Assembly: GCA_947561585.1 (NCBI GenBank)
Contig: CANNZV010001630.1
Span: 148,976-212,975 of the forward strand
DNA length: 64,000 bases
Source of the DNA: Caprella mutica
Lineage: Eukaryota > Arthropoda > Malacostraca > Amphipoda > Caprellidae
Direction: 5' to 3'
Position 1 is the stretch's first letter; each line of letters begins with the position of its first letter. The notes beneath the pieces were generated by a model. It was not told where the DNA came from and ran no database searches. It saw only the letters and a program-made list of their open reading frames with translations. Both the position numbers and the translations under genes were made by a program. Of the stretch, positions 1-9,682 are shown in pieces.

Positions 1-1
1 A

Positions 2-2305
2 ACAATAATTTCAATAAAAGCTATTAATAAAGAACTTAAAAGCAGAAAACAAGAAAGAAAAGCTTTGGAGAAAATTCTAGACTATGACGAATCAAAAGGA
101 TTGGGAATTAATCCTAATTTACTTGAAAGTGAGATACTTATAGTAACTGGTCGTGGTGATAAAGGTAAATTTATAAGGCAATTAAAAGACACTAAAATTT
201 ATGATGAATCACTATCTAATATCTTTAAATTAAGTAAGAATTTAAAGGTAGAAGTAGATTTAGAAACTTACAAAAATACATTTGATTCAAATTTTGATAA
301 AAAAAATGAAACTTACAAAAAGTTTGCATCCAATCTCTTTGAGAAGATATCTCATAATAATGATAGAGAGATTCTTGATAGAATCAATAAGTTAAGGTTG
401 TTACTCAATGAAAATAAACATTTGACAGGGCATTATATCTTATTATTTGAAGATTTGCAAGAGTCAATCTCTGAAAGTCAACTAACATTATATGAAAATA
501 CTAAGAAAAGACATCCAGGTTTAGCTCCACAAAATGATTATAATCTTAAGGCTGTTCTAATCAATGACATAAACGTTTTATTTGAATATAAAAACACTAT
601 TGGGGAACTCATTGAAAAAGGTATTCCTATAATTGTATGTTCAGATTTTGATTCAGATTTTGATTCTCAATCAATTGAATCTGATGATTACTATCGTTTT
701 TTTTGGGGAACTTCTAAGATTGATTATCTAATAAAAATAGATAGTTATCTTGACTCGTCAATCCTCGATGATAAGCTATGGAATTTAGCTAAGAGGTTTT
801 CTGAACAACAAATTATTATTAACGTTTTTGATTCGAAGAACATAGAAGTAAAGTTTAGAGAATTGACTAAATGTATTTATTCTGCTGAGGGATTAGAGCA
901 ATTGAAAAAGCAATTCTGGAACTCTTTTTTTCCAGTTTTTTATTTATTAAAAAACAATCTAGGTCAAGTTAACTATCAACTTGTTGAGAAAAAACTGATA
1001 GAATTTAAAAGACATCTTAAACAATCAAGTAATAGTATCCCTTCCTATATAAATAGTAGGTTAAAAGAAATGTTTTCTATTATTGAACCTAGTTTTAAAA
1101 ATTCAAAGCAAATAATTGACTCCGATGGTTCAATAAATATTTTCCGACAGAAAATATTTATTGATAACAAAAGCACTTTCATTCCTTTCAATTTAGAAAA
1201 AGCAAATAAATTTGTAGATAATATTAATTCGGAAATTGATTCTTTATTTTTCACAGGCGAACCATATAAAGAAAAATATGTAGAGTATTTAAAAAAGGCT
1301 TGTGTGTTAGATTTTATACCTGATGTGAATATACAATGTTGGCCAAATGAAAGCAGAAAAGTAGCTCATTACTTAAAAAGATTATATATGAATACATTTT
1401 TTACAGATAATGTTTCAGATATAGTTGATATTCCAGGTACTTACAAAGTTATAGATAATAACAGTATTCAGTCAGAGGTCAAAGAAAAAATACTGATATT
1501 AAGCTCTAAATGTGATTCTAATAGAAGCGATTCTACTAATGATGATTTGTTTGATTCTTTAAGGAAGTATAATTATTCTAAATATGAACTAAAGAATAAT
1601 GAAGCAAGTGTGCGTTCAAATATCGTGACATTTTCAAATGGTGATTGGATGTATTTACCAAAAGGAAGTAAGGTGCTAACATCAAGTATACTTTCAGATG
1701 GAACAGTGTCAATTAAAAAAAATGGATTTAAAGATTTATTTAAGAGTATGGAACTCATCCAATATAAATTGGATAGAAAACAATTAAGGGAAATAGCAAG
1801 ATCTAAAAATGACTTAGAAGAAGTATTTGAAGATTTAGATAAATGGAAATATAGTCTTGAGAAAATTTTTTATAGTTACCGAAATAGCTATCATTTCGTT
1901 GGAAAGGAATTGATGGAAATCAAATCAAAATACCAAATTAAAGATAGTAATCCCTCTAAAATAAATCTAGTGCGATGGATGAATGATGAAGAATTATTAG
2001 CACCAGCCGAGCAGAACTTACAACTTATATTAAAAGCAACTAATAATGAAAATTTATTTGATAGGGTAAATATAGCAAGAAAGAAAATACGAGCTTTTGA
2101 TAAAAATATCAGGAATAAAATTAAGAAACAAACTCTAAGTAAGTTGGGAAGAATCATTTTAGCAGAAGAAAATAACACAAAGGAATTTGATGTAAAAGTA
2201 AATGATTTTTTTAACGTTAGAATTAATCTTAGAACAATAAAAGGATTAAGTAAAGAAACAATTGCTGTCGCATATTCCCAAACTAGAAAAATAATATCAG
2301 ACTGA
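2..2305 (+). CDS. DrmE-like DISARM-associated protein, 5' end outside window
   Basis: The reading frame is open to the left edge: codons from base 2 run in frame into the TTG at 65, so the true start lies outside the window and the TTG is probably internal. At least 768 residues are visible. I see no catalytic motif that I can name. There is a Rossmann-like stretch (hydrophobic strand EILIVTGRG, later IPIIVCSDFDSD) and a basic C-terminus. It is rich in Lys, Asn and Ile. The next gene starts 1 nt after its stop, so it is part of the defence operon. Size, position upstream of the helicase genes and lack of a recognisable enzyme domain fit DrmE, the uncharacterised component of class 2 DISARM. 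That assignment rests mainly on context; an unrelated defence protein is possible. Confidence 0.5.
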   Translation, partial: TIISIKAINKELKSRKQERKALEKILDYDESKGLGINPNLLESEILIVTGRGDKGKFIRQLKDTKIYDESLSNIFKLSKNLKVEVDLETYKNTFDSNFDKKNETYKKFASNLFEKISHNNDREILDRINKLRLLLNENKHLTGHYILLFEDLQESISESQLTLYENTKKRHPGLAPQNDYNLKAVLINDINVLFEYKNTIGELIEKGIPIIVCSDFDSDFDSQSIESDDYYRFFWGTSKIDYLIKIDSYLDSSILDDKLWNLAKRFSEQQIIINVFDSKNIEVKFRELTKCIYSAEGLEQLKKQFWNSFFPVFYLLKNNLGQVNYQLVEKKLIEFKRHLKQSSNSIPSYINSRLKEMFSIIEPSFKNSKQIIDSDGSINIFRQKIFIDNKSTFIPFNLEKANKFVDNINSEIDSLFFTGEPYKEKYVEYLKKACVLDFIPDVNIQCWPNESRKVAHYLKRLYMNTFFTDNVSDIVDIPGTYKVIDNNSIQSEVKEKILILSSKCDSNRSDSTNDDLFDSLRKYNYSKYELKNNEASVRSNIVTFSNGDWMYLPKGSKVLTSSILSDGTVSIKKNGFKDLFKSMELIQYKLDRKQLREIARSKNDLEEVFEDLDKWKYSLEKIFYSYRNSYHFVGKELMEIKSKYQIKDSNPSKINLVRWMNDEELLAPAEQNLQLILKATNNENLFDRVNIARKKIRAFDKNIRNKIKKQTLSKLGRIILAEENNTKEFDVKVNDFFNVRINLRTIKGLSKETIAVAYSQTRKIISD

Positions 2306-2306
2306 T

Positions 2307-4037
2307 ATGTTAATTCCTTCCGAAATAGAATACTTTGAATCAAGAGGTGAGCAGTTGTTGTTCTTTAAATTTAAAAATGATTCCTCAGTAAATAATATGT
2401 ATATATTACATTCCGTATTTACTAATTTTCATCTCAAGAATATGACTGGAGAACTTGACTTTTTATTATTAGTACCTAATCATGGAATATTTGCAATAGA
2501 GGTTAAACACGGTAAAGTCAACAGAGAAAAAGGAACTTGGATATATACAAATGGCAAAGGGAAATCTACAAGGACTAGTAAAAGTCCTTTTGCTCAGGTT
2601 GATAGTACAATGCACTCTATTAGAGGATATATTTTGAATAGATTGAAGAAGTCTAAAAGTGAATACGAACGGTTTTCAAAGATTATTCTTGGTACTGGTG
2701 TAGCATTTACTAGTATGGATGAATTAATTGATTTTGGTCAAGAAGCTCAATCTTGGCAGATTCTTACTAGAGAAGGAATGGTTCTTCCTATTAGTTTTTA
2801 TATAGATGCATTATCAAAAGGTTGGCATGACCAAAGTAGAAACAAGTATTGGTATGATGCTAACCATGCTAGACCAACGGATAAAGATTGCCAAAAAATA
2901 TTAAGTATTTTAAGAGGAGATTTCGATGTTGATTATACGTTGATAAATAAATTAACAGATAATGAAAAAATAATCGAGGTATATACTAATGAACAATTTG
3001 AGCTTTTAAATTTCACAAATTTTAATAAAAGATGCCTCATAAGAGGAGGTGCTGGTACTGGAAAAACACTCATGGTACTTGAATTAGCAACTAGAAAACT
3101 CAGACAAAATCTTAAAGTAGGTATATTTTGCTTCAATAAATTATTAGGAGAAAAACTGAAAAAATCTATTGAAAGAGTTGAAGCTTTTTCTTCAGAAAGA
3201 TATTATAGCGGGACACTTCATAGTTTTTTAGTGAATGAGACAAAAACTAATCCTACTAGAGAAAATAATCAAGCATTTTATGAAGAAGAACTTCCTTTTA
3301 AATTTTTACTTCAATGTGAAGATTGGGAAGGTGATGATAAATTTGATTTTATAATAGTTGATGAAACACAAGATTTAATAACACCTCATTATTTAGAAGT
3401 TTTTGATTCAATTTTAAAAGGAGGGATAGATGGCGGTAGTTGGGTTATGTTTGGGGATTTTTCAAATCAAGCCATATATCAAAATGACCCCAACAAATCA
3501 CTTGAACTATTGAATAGTAGAACGAAGTCAAATTTTGTTAAATTTCCTCCATTAAAGATTAACTGTAGAAATACAGAATTAATTGCCAAGCAAAATACTT
3601 TGATGACAGGAACTGATAAACCAGAATTTCCATCTGGAAGAATTTATGGGGATGCAATAGTTACCAAATTTCTTACAACAAATTCTCAAGCTGAAAAACT
3701 TGAGGAAATAATAAATGCTTTAGAAGTAGAAAAGGTACCACTTAGTCATATTACTATTTTATCACCACGAATAATAAATGATTCTTTTTTTGAAAAATCG
3801 CCTTATCTGCAAAAGCTAATTAATACAAAAATCAAATCAACTACAATTCAATCTTTTAAAGGGTTAGAAAATACCATAATCATCTTATTAGGATTTACAG
3901 ACTTAGACTCTGATGAATCACAAAGATTATTATATGTCGGCATTTCAAGAGCCAAACAAAGACTTTATATTTTACTAAATAAGAATCTTCAAAAAGATTA
4001 TCAAGAACTCATAAAAAATAATTTTTCCAAAATTTAG
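2307..4037 (+). CDS. NERD-domain nuclease fused to UvrD/Rep-type helicase
   Basis: 576 residues. The N-terminus (about residues 20-140) is a nuclease-related NERD domain: GELDFLLL, then GIFAIEVKHG with the catalytic Glu/Lys pattern, then SPFAQVDSTMHSI. An SF1 helicase follows, with Walker A GGAGTGKT near residue 250, Walker B DFIIVDETQD near 350, and the C-terminal motif YVGISRAKQRL near 545. NERD/UvrD fusions are known DNA-processing enzymes, so this one can plausibly unwind and cut DNA. It starts 1 nt after the preceding stop and ends 3 nt before drmA. No PLD nuclease (DrmC) is visible in this locus, so this protein is a candidate for that role; this is inference. The fold assignment itself is strong. 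Confidence 0.85.
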   Translation: MLIPSEIEYFESRGEQLLFFKFKNDSSVNNMYILHSVFTNFHLKNMTGELDFLLLVPNHGIFAIEVKHGKVNREKGTWIYTNGKGKSTRTSKSPFAQVDSTMHSIRGYILNRLKKSKSEYERFSKIILGTGVAFTSMDELIDFGQEAQSWQILTREGMVLPISFYIDALSKGWHDQSRNKYWYDANHARPTDKDCQKILSILRGDFDVDYTLINKLTDNEKIIEVYTNEQFELLNFTNFNKRCLIRGGAGTGKTLMVLELATRKLRQNLKVGIFCFNKLLGEKLKKSIERVEAFSSERYYSGTLHSFLVNETKTNPTRENNQAFYEEELPFKFLLQCEDWEGDDKFDFIIVDETQDLITPHYLEVFDSILKGGIDGGSWVMFGDFSNQAIYQNDPNKSLELLNSRTKSNFVKFPPLKINCRNTELIAKQNTLMTGTDKPEFPSGRIYGDAIVTKFLTTNSQAEKLEEIINALEVEKVPLSHITILSPRIINDSFFEKSPYLQKLINTKIKSTTIQSFKGLENTIIILLGFTDLDSDESQRLLYVGISRAKQRLYILLNKNLQKDYQELIKNNFSKI

Positions 4038-4040
4038 ACA

Positions 4041-7000
4041 ATGAATATAAGAGATGAAATAGTCAGTGCTATAAAACGAGAAATTATTGGACCTAGTCCT
4101 AATCCCGCATATTTAGATGAATCATCAGGAGAAGAAATTTTATTAGCATGGGTTCATGGTTCTCCCAAAGCAAGGTATGGAGCTGGTATGCTATATCCTC
4201 AATCTAGCACTATAGACGAGGTAGATGATTCAGATATTAATACAAATGAAATAGACATTGATATCATAGATAATCTTTCTAATTCTCCAGAACTTAAAGA
4301 AACTGAAAGCCGAAATTCATCAATGGTTGAAAATGGAAATTCTGACGAAGAACCTGTTGGTTTAGCAAATCAATATAGACCTTCAGCTATGGGGTTTACT
4401 ATTCGTTTTAAAGCTGATGAACAAGATGATATAATTAACATACAAATTGATTCAGCATTTTATGAAAAAGGCAAAGAAAAAAAGCCTACTAAGAGAAGAA
4501 ATCAAAATGGTGAAATTGAATTAGTGAAATATAAAGACACGGTTAGAGACAGTGAATACTGGGTGAGAAGACCGCTAAGTTTAGATATAATACCTCTTAA
4601 AATTAACTCACTTTTTGCAGAGAATAAAATAAAATATGAAAAAGAGATTAAGAAAACGGAAGATGATAATAAGTGGTTATCCTTAAAAATATTTAATAGG
4701 ACAACAAGAGAAGATTTAGATACAGGTTTTATGACTTATACCTTTACGATAGTTAACGAAATCAAAGCTACAACTGATGATAAAGTCAATTCTAAACGTA
4801 TTCTATATCAGAATAGAATTAGCCTATTTACCAATAATAAAAATTTAATTCAGCCCTACAAAGAAAGGAGTGCATCTAATGATACTATTGAAGAAGCTGA
4901 AATGAATTTGCTATATCGGAAAAAACGAATTTTTGGGATAGGACATGGTACTTCTGTTAAGTGGGAGTCTATCGAGAGTGATGGTAGTGAAAAAGTGCAA
5001 AAGTTAGAAACTTCCGTTATACCTGAATTTGATTTGCCACAAGTGGCACCGACAGTTCATGTTGAGCTGAGTATGCTAAATTTATCTGATTTAGGTGATT
5101 GGGGAGAGGCAAAGAAAAGTCTTCAATTAATGCTAAAAGAATATAGTAAATGGATTCAAAAAAACGAAGATACTATCAATGATTTAAATTCTACATATCA
5201 AGAAGCTGCAAAAAATAATATTTATAAATGCAAGAATTCATTAGGAAGAATAAAAAGGGGGATAGATTATTTATTAGATGCAGATGAGAACTCTAGAATT
5301 GTAAAATGTTTTAGATGGATGAATAGAGCTATGATTTGGCAACAACAACGGTCTAAAGCAAAACTGAGAAAGTGGAAAAAAACAGGGAAAGGTAAAGATA
5401 TATCATTTGTTCTGGAAGGTATCGGTGGTGATGATAAGTTAGATGTATTTCCAACAATTCAAGAGTTTCATGATGTAAGTAAGTATAATGGAAGGTGGAG
5501 ACCATTTCAATTAGCATTTGTCTTGATGAATATAGATTCTATAATTAATGAAAAATCAGAAGAAAGAAAAATAGTTGACCTTATTTGGTTTCCTACTGGT
5601 GGTGGAAAAACAGAAGCATATTTAGGTTTAACAGCTTTTAATATCTTTTACCGAAGAATGAAAGGTAGTGATGATACCGACTGGAAAGAATTTGTTGGTA
5701 CATCTGTATTGATGAGATATACACTAAGATTGTTAACAACTCAACAATATGAAAGGGCAGCTTCACTTATTTGTGCCTGTGATTTAATTAGACAAGATAA
5801 TGAAATAGAACTAGGTGATGAAGATGAAATTTCTATAGGACTTTGGGTTGGTGGAAAATCTACACCCAATAAAAACGATACAGCTATACAACAACTTAGA
5901 AGTTTAAGAAAAGATATAAATCAAGAATATAATTTTGTAGTGATGAAATGCCCATGTTGTGGTGCTCAAATAGGTAAATTAGACAATGTTACAAAATATG
6001 ATACAGTAAAAATTAAAGGAATCACAAAAGAGGATGGTAAAAAAGGTAAAGTATTTTTTAAATGTGAGAATGGTAATTGTGAATATTCCGAAGAGCCACT
6101 TCCTTTACAAGTCATTGATGAGTTAATATATAAAGAACCACCAACGCTCTTGCTAGGTACGGTTGATAAATTTGCAATGATTACTTGGAAAGAAGAGGCA
6201 GGGAATTTATTTGGATTTAGAAAAATAGATGATAATTGGACACGAATTTCACCTCCAGACTTAATTATTCAAGATGAGTTACATTTGATAGCAGGACCAC
6301 TTGGAACAATGGTAGGACTGTACGAAACGATGATTCAGACATTATGTAATAATTATAAATTGAACATTCCTCCATTTATAACTTCTGATAATTCGAAATT
6401 TATACCTCCTAAAATTATAGCTTCATCTGCAACGATCAGCAGGGCATACGAACAAGTAAAGAGTTTATATGGCATTGAAAATCCTAGTCAACTAAATATA
6501 TTTCCAGCACAGGGATTAGAGTTTGGTGATACTTGGTTCTCAGAAGAAAAATCATTGGGTATTCTTAATGATGAGGGTGAACAAAAGTTTCCAGGAAGAA
6601 GATATATCGGAATACTGCCATCAGGATATCCTTCAGCTCAAACATCTATTGTAAGAGCTTATTCTTCGGTATTGCAAAAAGTGAAAGAATTAGTAGATCA
6701 TGAATCTATAGATTACTACTGGACTCTGGTAGGTTATTTTAATAGTATAAGAGAACTAGGGGGAGCATCTTCATTAGTTTATGGTGATATTAGGGAGCGT
6801 TTAGGACAACTCCATAATAGAGAATTAATCAAACATGATGATAAGAGATATTTACGAAAAATAGAAGAATTGACAAGTAGAATAAGTTCGTCAGATATAC
6901 CAGTTACTTTAAAGAAATTAGAAGCAGAATTTAATAAAAATAAAAACACAGCATTGGATATTTGTTTAGCAACGAATATGGTAGCAACAGGTGTTGATAT

Positions 7001-7649
7001 CTCAAGATTAGGATTGATGTTTATACATGGTCAACCCAAAACCACAGCAGAGTATATTCAAGCAAGTTCAAGAGTAGGAAGAAAAGTACCTGATGGTCCA
7101 GGTTTAATATTTACACTTTATAGTCCAAGTAAACCAAGAGACAAATCACAGTATGAACAGTTTCAAGGCTATCATACCAGAATTTATTCTAATGTTGAAC
7201 CGACTTCAGTAACTCCATTCTCAATAAATGCGAGAGAGAGAGGTTTACATGCAATTCTAATTGGGTTAATCAGACATTTTTCAGCATCCTCATTAAATAC
7301 TGAACCTAGAATTGTTAGTTCTATCGAATTTGACAGCTTAACTGAAATCATCACTAAGTTGATAGTTGGTAGGTGTAAAATAGTGGATGAAAACGAGATG
7401 GAAAATACTAAAGCACTATTGTCGAGAAGAATTCAATTTTGGAAAAAGGGATTTTTAAAGTATGGGGATGCAGGTAATTTAGGGATTTTAAAGAATGAAG
7501 GTTTTGTACCATTAATGTACTCCTCAAGTACAGAAGTTAGAGATGAAATTATACTTGAAAATAGATCATTAGCTACTCCGACTTCAATGAGAGGGGTAGA
7601 CACAGAATCTGCTATTAGAATTTATTCAAATAATCAAGATAATGTTTAG
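4041..7649 (+). CDS. drmA: DISARM helicase DrmA
   Basis: 1202-residue SF2 helicase. The family hallmarks are present: Walker A WFPTGGGKTEAYLGL near residues 516-530, the DExH-type motif QDELHLIAGPLG near 744, motif V ATGVDIS near 980 and motif VI QASSRVGR near 1007. A four-cysteine zinc site (CPCCG near 637 with CENGNC near 675) lies between the two helicase halves, as in DrmA. The first 400 residues are an N-terminal region without recognised catalytic motifs. In DISARM, DrmA works with DrmB as a core complex that restricts incoming phage DNA. Its end overlaps the start of drmB by 8 nt, which implies translational coupling. Length is in the usual DrmA range. Confidence 0.92.
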   Translation: MNIRDEIVSAIKREIIGPSPNPAYLDESSGEEILLAWVHGSPKARYGAGMLYPQSSTIDEVDDSDINTNEIDIDIIDNLSNSPELKETESRNSSMVENGNSDEEPVGLANQYRPSAMGFTIRFKADEQDDIINIQIDSAFYEKGKEKKPTKRRNQNGEIELVKYKDTVRDSEYWVRRPLSLDIIPLKINSLFAENKIKYEKEIKKTEDDNKWLSLKIFNRTTREDLDTGFMTYTFTIVNEIKATTDDKVNSKRILYQNRISLFTNNKNLIQPYKERSASNDTIEEAEMNLLYRKKRIFGIGHGTSVKWESIESDGSEKVQKLETSVIPEFDLPQVAPTVHVELSMLNLSDLGDWGEAKKSLQLMLKEYSKWIQKNEDTINDLNSTYQEAAKNNIYKCKNSLGRIKRGIDYLLDADENSRIVKCFRWMNRAMIWQQQRSKAKLRKWKKTGKGKDISFVLEGIGGDDKLDVFPTIQEFHDVSKYNGRWRPFQLAFVLMNIDSIINEKSEERKIVDLIWFPTGGGKTEAYLGLTAFNIFYRRMKGSDDTDWKEFVGTSVLMRYTLRLLTTQQYERAASLICACDLIRQDNEIELGDEDEISIGLWVGGKSTPNKNDTAIQQLRSLRKDINQEYNFVVMKCPCCGAQIGKLDNVTKYDTVKIKGITKEDGKKGKVFFKCENGNCEYSEEPLPLQVIDELIYKEPPTLLLGTVDKFAMITWKEEAGNLFGFRKIDDNWTRISPPDLIIQDELHLIAGPLGTMVGLYETMIQTLCNNYKLNIPPFITSDNSKFIPPKIIASSATISRAYEQVKSLYGIENPSQLNIFPAQGLEFGDTWFSEEKSLGILNDEGEQKFPGRRYIGILPSGYPSAQTSIVRAYSSVLQKVKELVDHESIDYYWTLVGYFNSIRELGGASSLVYGDIRERLGQLHNRELIKHDDKRYLRKIEELTSRISSSDIPVTLKKLEAEFNKNKNTALDICLATNMVATGVDISRLGLMFIHGQPKTTAEYIQASSRVGRKVPDGPGLIFTLYSPSKPRDKSQYEQFQGYHTRIYSNVEPTSVTPFSINARERGLHAILIGLIRHFSASSLNTEPRIVSSIEFDSLTEIITKLIVGRCKIVDENEMENTKALLSRRIQFWKKGFLKYGDAGNLGILKNEGFVPLMYSSSTEVRDEIILENRSLATPTSMRGVDTESAIRIYSNNQDNV

Positions 7650-9610
7650 AAATATAAAAAATATTAGAAGTGGTCAACTGCTTACTCCTTTTGGGATAGG
7701 TCAGATAATAAATTTCCCAAAAGAGGTATCCTTGATGGTATGTGGGCTAGATTTATGGGATGAACAAATAGAAAATAGAAAAAGGCAAGCTGGCTTAAAT
7801 GCTATTAATGAATTAGCTTTAAGGATACCAGAACCAAGGCTACAAAAGTTATTAAAAGTTGAATATTTTATTAAACCTTTCCCTTTTAGAACGTCTGGTC
7901 TTAAAAACAATTATTTATCTATACCTGCTGTGCGATTTCCAAAGTGGCATCATTGTACCAATAGAAGCTGTGGAAGAATGTTAGAAGTGGAATTAACTTT
8001 AGCACATGAAAAAATAGAGTGTGATAAGTGTAAATTTAAAATGATTCCCATAAGGTTTGTCGCAGTTTGTTCACATGGACATATACAAGATGTGCCTTTC
8101 AAAGAATGGGTACATAATGGACCGATTCCAAATGATGGTTTTGAGCATCATCTTTCTTATCATTCGCTTCCTGGGTCTGGTGATTTAGGTAGTATTCTTA
8201 TAAAATGCACTAAGAAGAAAAATTCTAATGACAAAGGCATACCATGCTGTAAGAAAACGCTTGCAGGATTAATGAATGTTAATAAGGATGGAAATATGGT
8301 ACATGATAGTGCTTTGGCAAGGATTGGTTTAAGCAAAGAAGCTATTAAAGCCACCTCAAAAGATAATCCTAATACTCATGAATCAAATCCTGATGGTCAA
8401 TTTTGTAAAGGACATAGACCTTGGCTTGGCTTAGAGGGAGAGAAAGATGCAATTCCTTGTAATAACCATTTACAGGTTTTAATTAAGGGTGGTTCAAATN
8501 NNNNNNNNNNNNNNNNNNNNNNNNNNNNNNNNNNNNNNNNNNNNNNNNNNNNNNNNNNNNNNNNNNNNNNNNNNNNNNNNNNNNNNNNNNNNNNNNNNNN
8601 NNNNNNNNNNNNNNNNNNNNNNNNNNNNNNNNNNNNNNNNNNNNNNNNNNNNNNNNNNNNNNNNNNNNNNNNNNNNNNNNNNNNNNNNNNNNNNNNNNNN
8701 NNNNNNNNNNNNNNNNNNNNNNNNNNNNNNNNNNNNNNNNNNNNNNNNNNNNNNNNNNNNNNNNNNNNNNNNNNNNNNNNNNNNNNNNNNNNNNNNNNNN
8801 NNNNNNNNNNNNNNNNNNNNNNNNNNNNNNNNNNNNNNNNNNNNNNNNNNNNNNNNNNNNNNNNNNNNNNNNNNNNNNNNNNNNNNNNNNNNNNNNNNNN
8901 NNNNNNNNNNNNNNNNNNNNNNNNNNNNNNNNNNNNNNNNNNNNNNNNNNNNNNNNNNNNNNNNNNNNNNNNNNNNNNNNNNNNNNNNNNNNNNNNNNNN
9001 NNNNNNNNNNNNNNNNNNNNNNNNNNNNNNNNNNNNNNNNNNNNNNNNNNNNNNNNNNNNNNNNNNNNNNNNNNNNNNNNNNNNNNNNNNNNNNNNNNNN
9101 NNNNNNNNNNNNNNNNNNNNNNNNNNNNNNNNNNNNNNNNNNNNNNNNNNNNNNNNNNNNNNNNNNNNNNNNNNNNNNNNNNNNNNNNNNNNNNNNNNNN
9201 NNNNNNNNNNNNNNNNNNNNNNNNNNNNNNNNNNNNNNNNNNNNNNNNNNNNNNNNNNNNNNNNNNNNNNNNNNNNNNNNNNNNNNNNNNNNNNNNNNNN
9301 NNNNNNNNNNNNNNNNNNNNNNNNNNNNNNNNNNNNNNNNNNNNNNNNNNNNNNNNNNNNNNNNNNAGAAAATTATCTTGGGAAATTAATAAAGGATTCA
9401 ATTGAAGATGCCCGTTGGTGTTCTGCTGACCCTGTTTGTTCAGATATAGGACAGTCTAGCGGTCAAGGACCTGATAATGTAAATGGCTCTGCTTGTCATA
9501 ATTGTTGTTTAGTACCCGAAACTAGTTGTGAAGAATATAATAGCTTACTTGATAGGGCTACTGTAGTAGGTACACTTGAAAAGGATTGTGGTTACTTTAA
9601 CCATGAATAG
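7642..9610 (+). CDS. drmB: DISARM protein DrmB (DUF1998), interrupted by assembly gap
   Basis: The N-terminal 286 residues are typical DrmB: IRSGQLLTPFGIGQIINFP at the start, then a zinc-ribbon-like run (HHCTNRSCG, later CDKCKFK) and the signature VAVCSHGHIQDVPFKEWVH. Bases 8500-9366 are Ns. After the gap the DUF1998 C-terminus appears (GSACHNCCLVPETSCEE, then LLDRATVVG), ending at 9610. The pre-gap frame and the DUF1998 frame do not agree across 867 Ns, so the N count is probably not the true missing length. With roughly 289 missing residues the protein would be about 655 aa, which fits the family. DrmB is the scaffold partner of DrmA. The ATG lies inside the drmA stop region (8-nt overlap). 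Confidence 0.88.
8500..9366. other. assembly gap (867 N)
   Basis: A run of 867 undetermined bases lies inside drmB. The coding frames on either side disagree by one base under this length, so the gap size is an estimate. Any open frames crossing it on either strand are artefacts. Confidence 0.99.
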
Positions 9611-9682
9611 TTTGTGGTTACATAATAATTATAATCTTATTAATATCTTGTAGCCTAAACTATTGAGGAAACATAAATAAGG

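Noticed and set aside
8500..9366. A hidden drmC in the gap
   Set aside because: drmB-type sequence is on both sides with a plausible missing length, so there is no room for another gene.
8397..9405. Open frames spanning the gap on both strands
   Set aside because: They consist mostly of Ns and have no coherent protein outside the DrmB frames.
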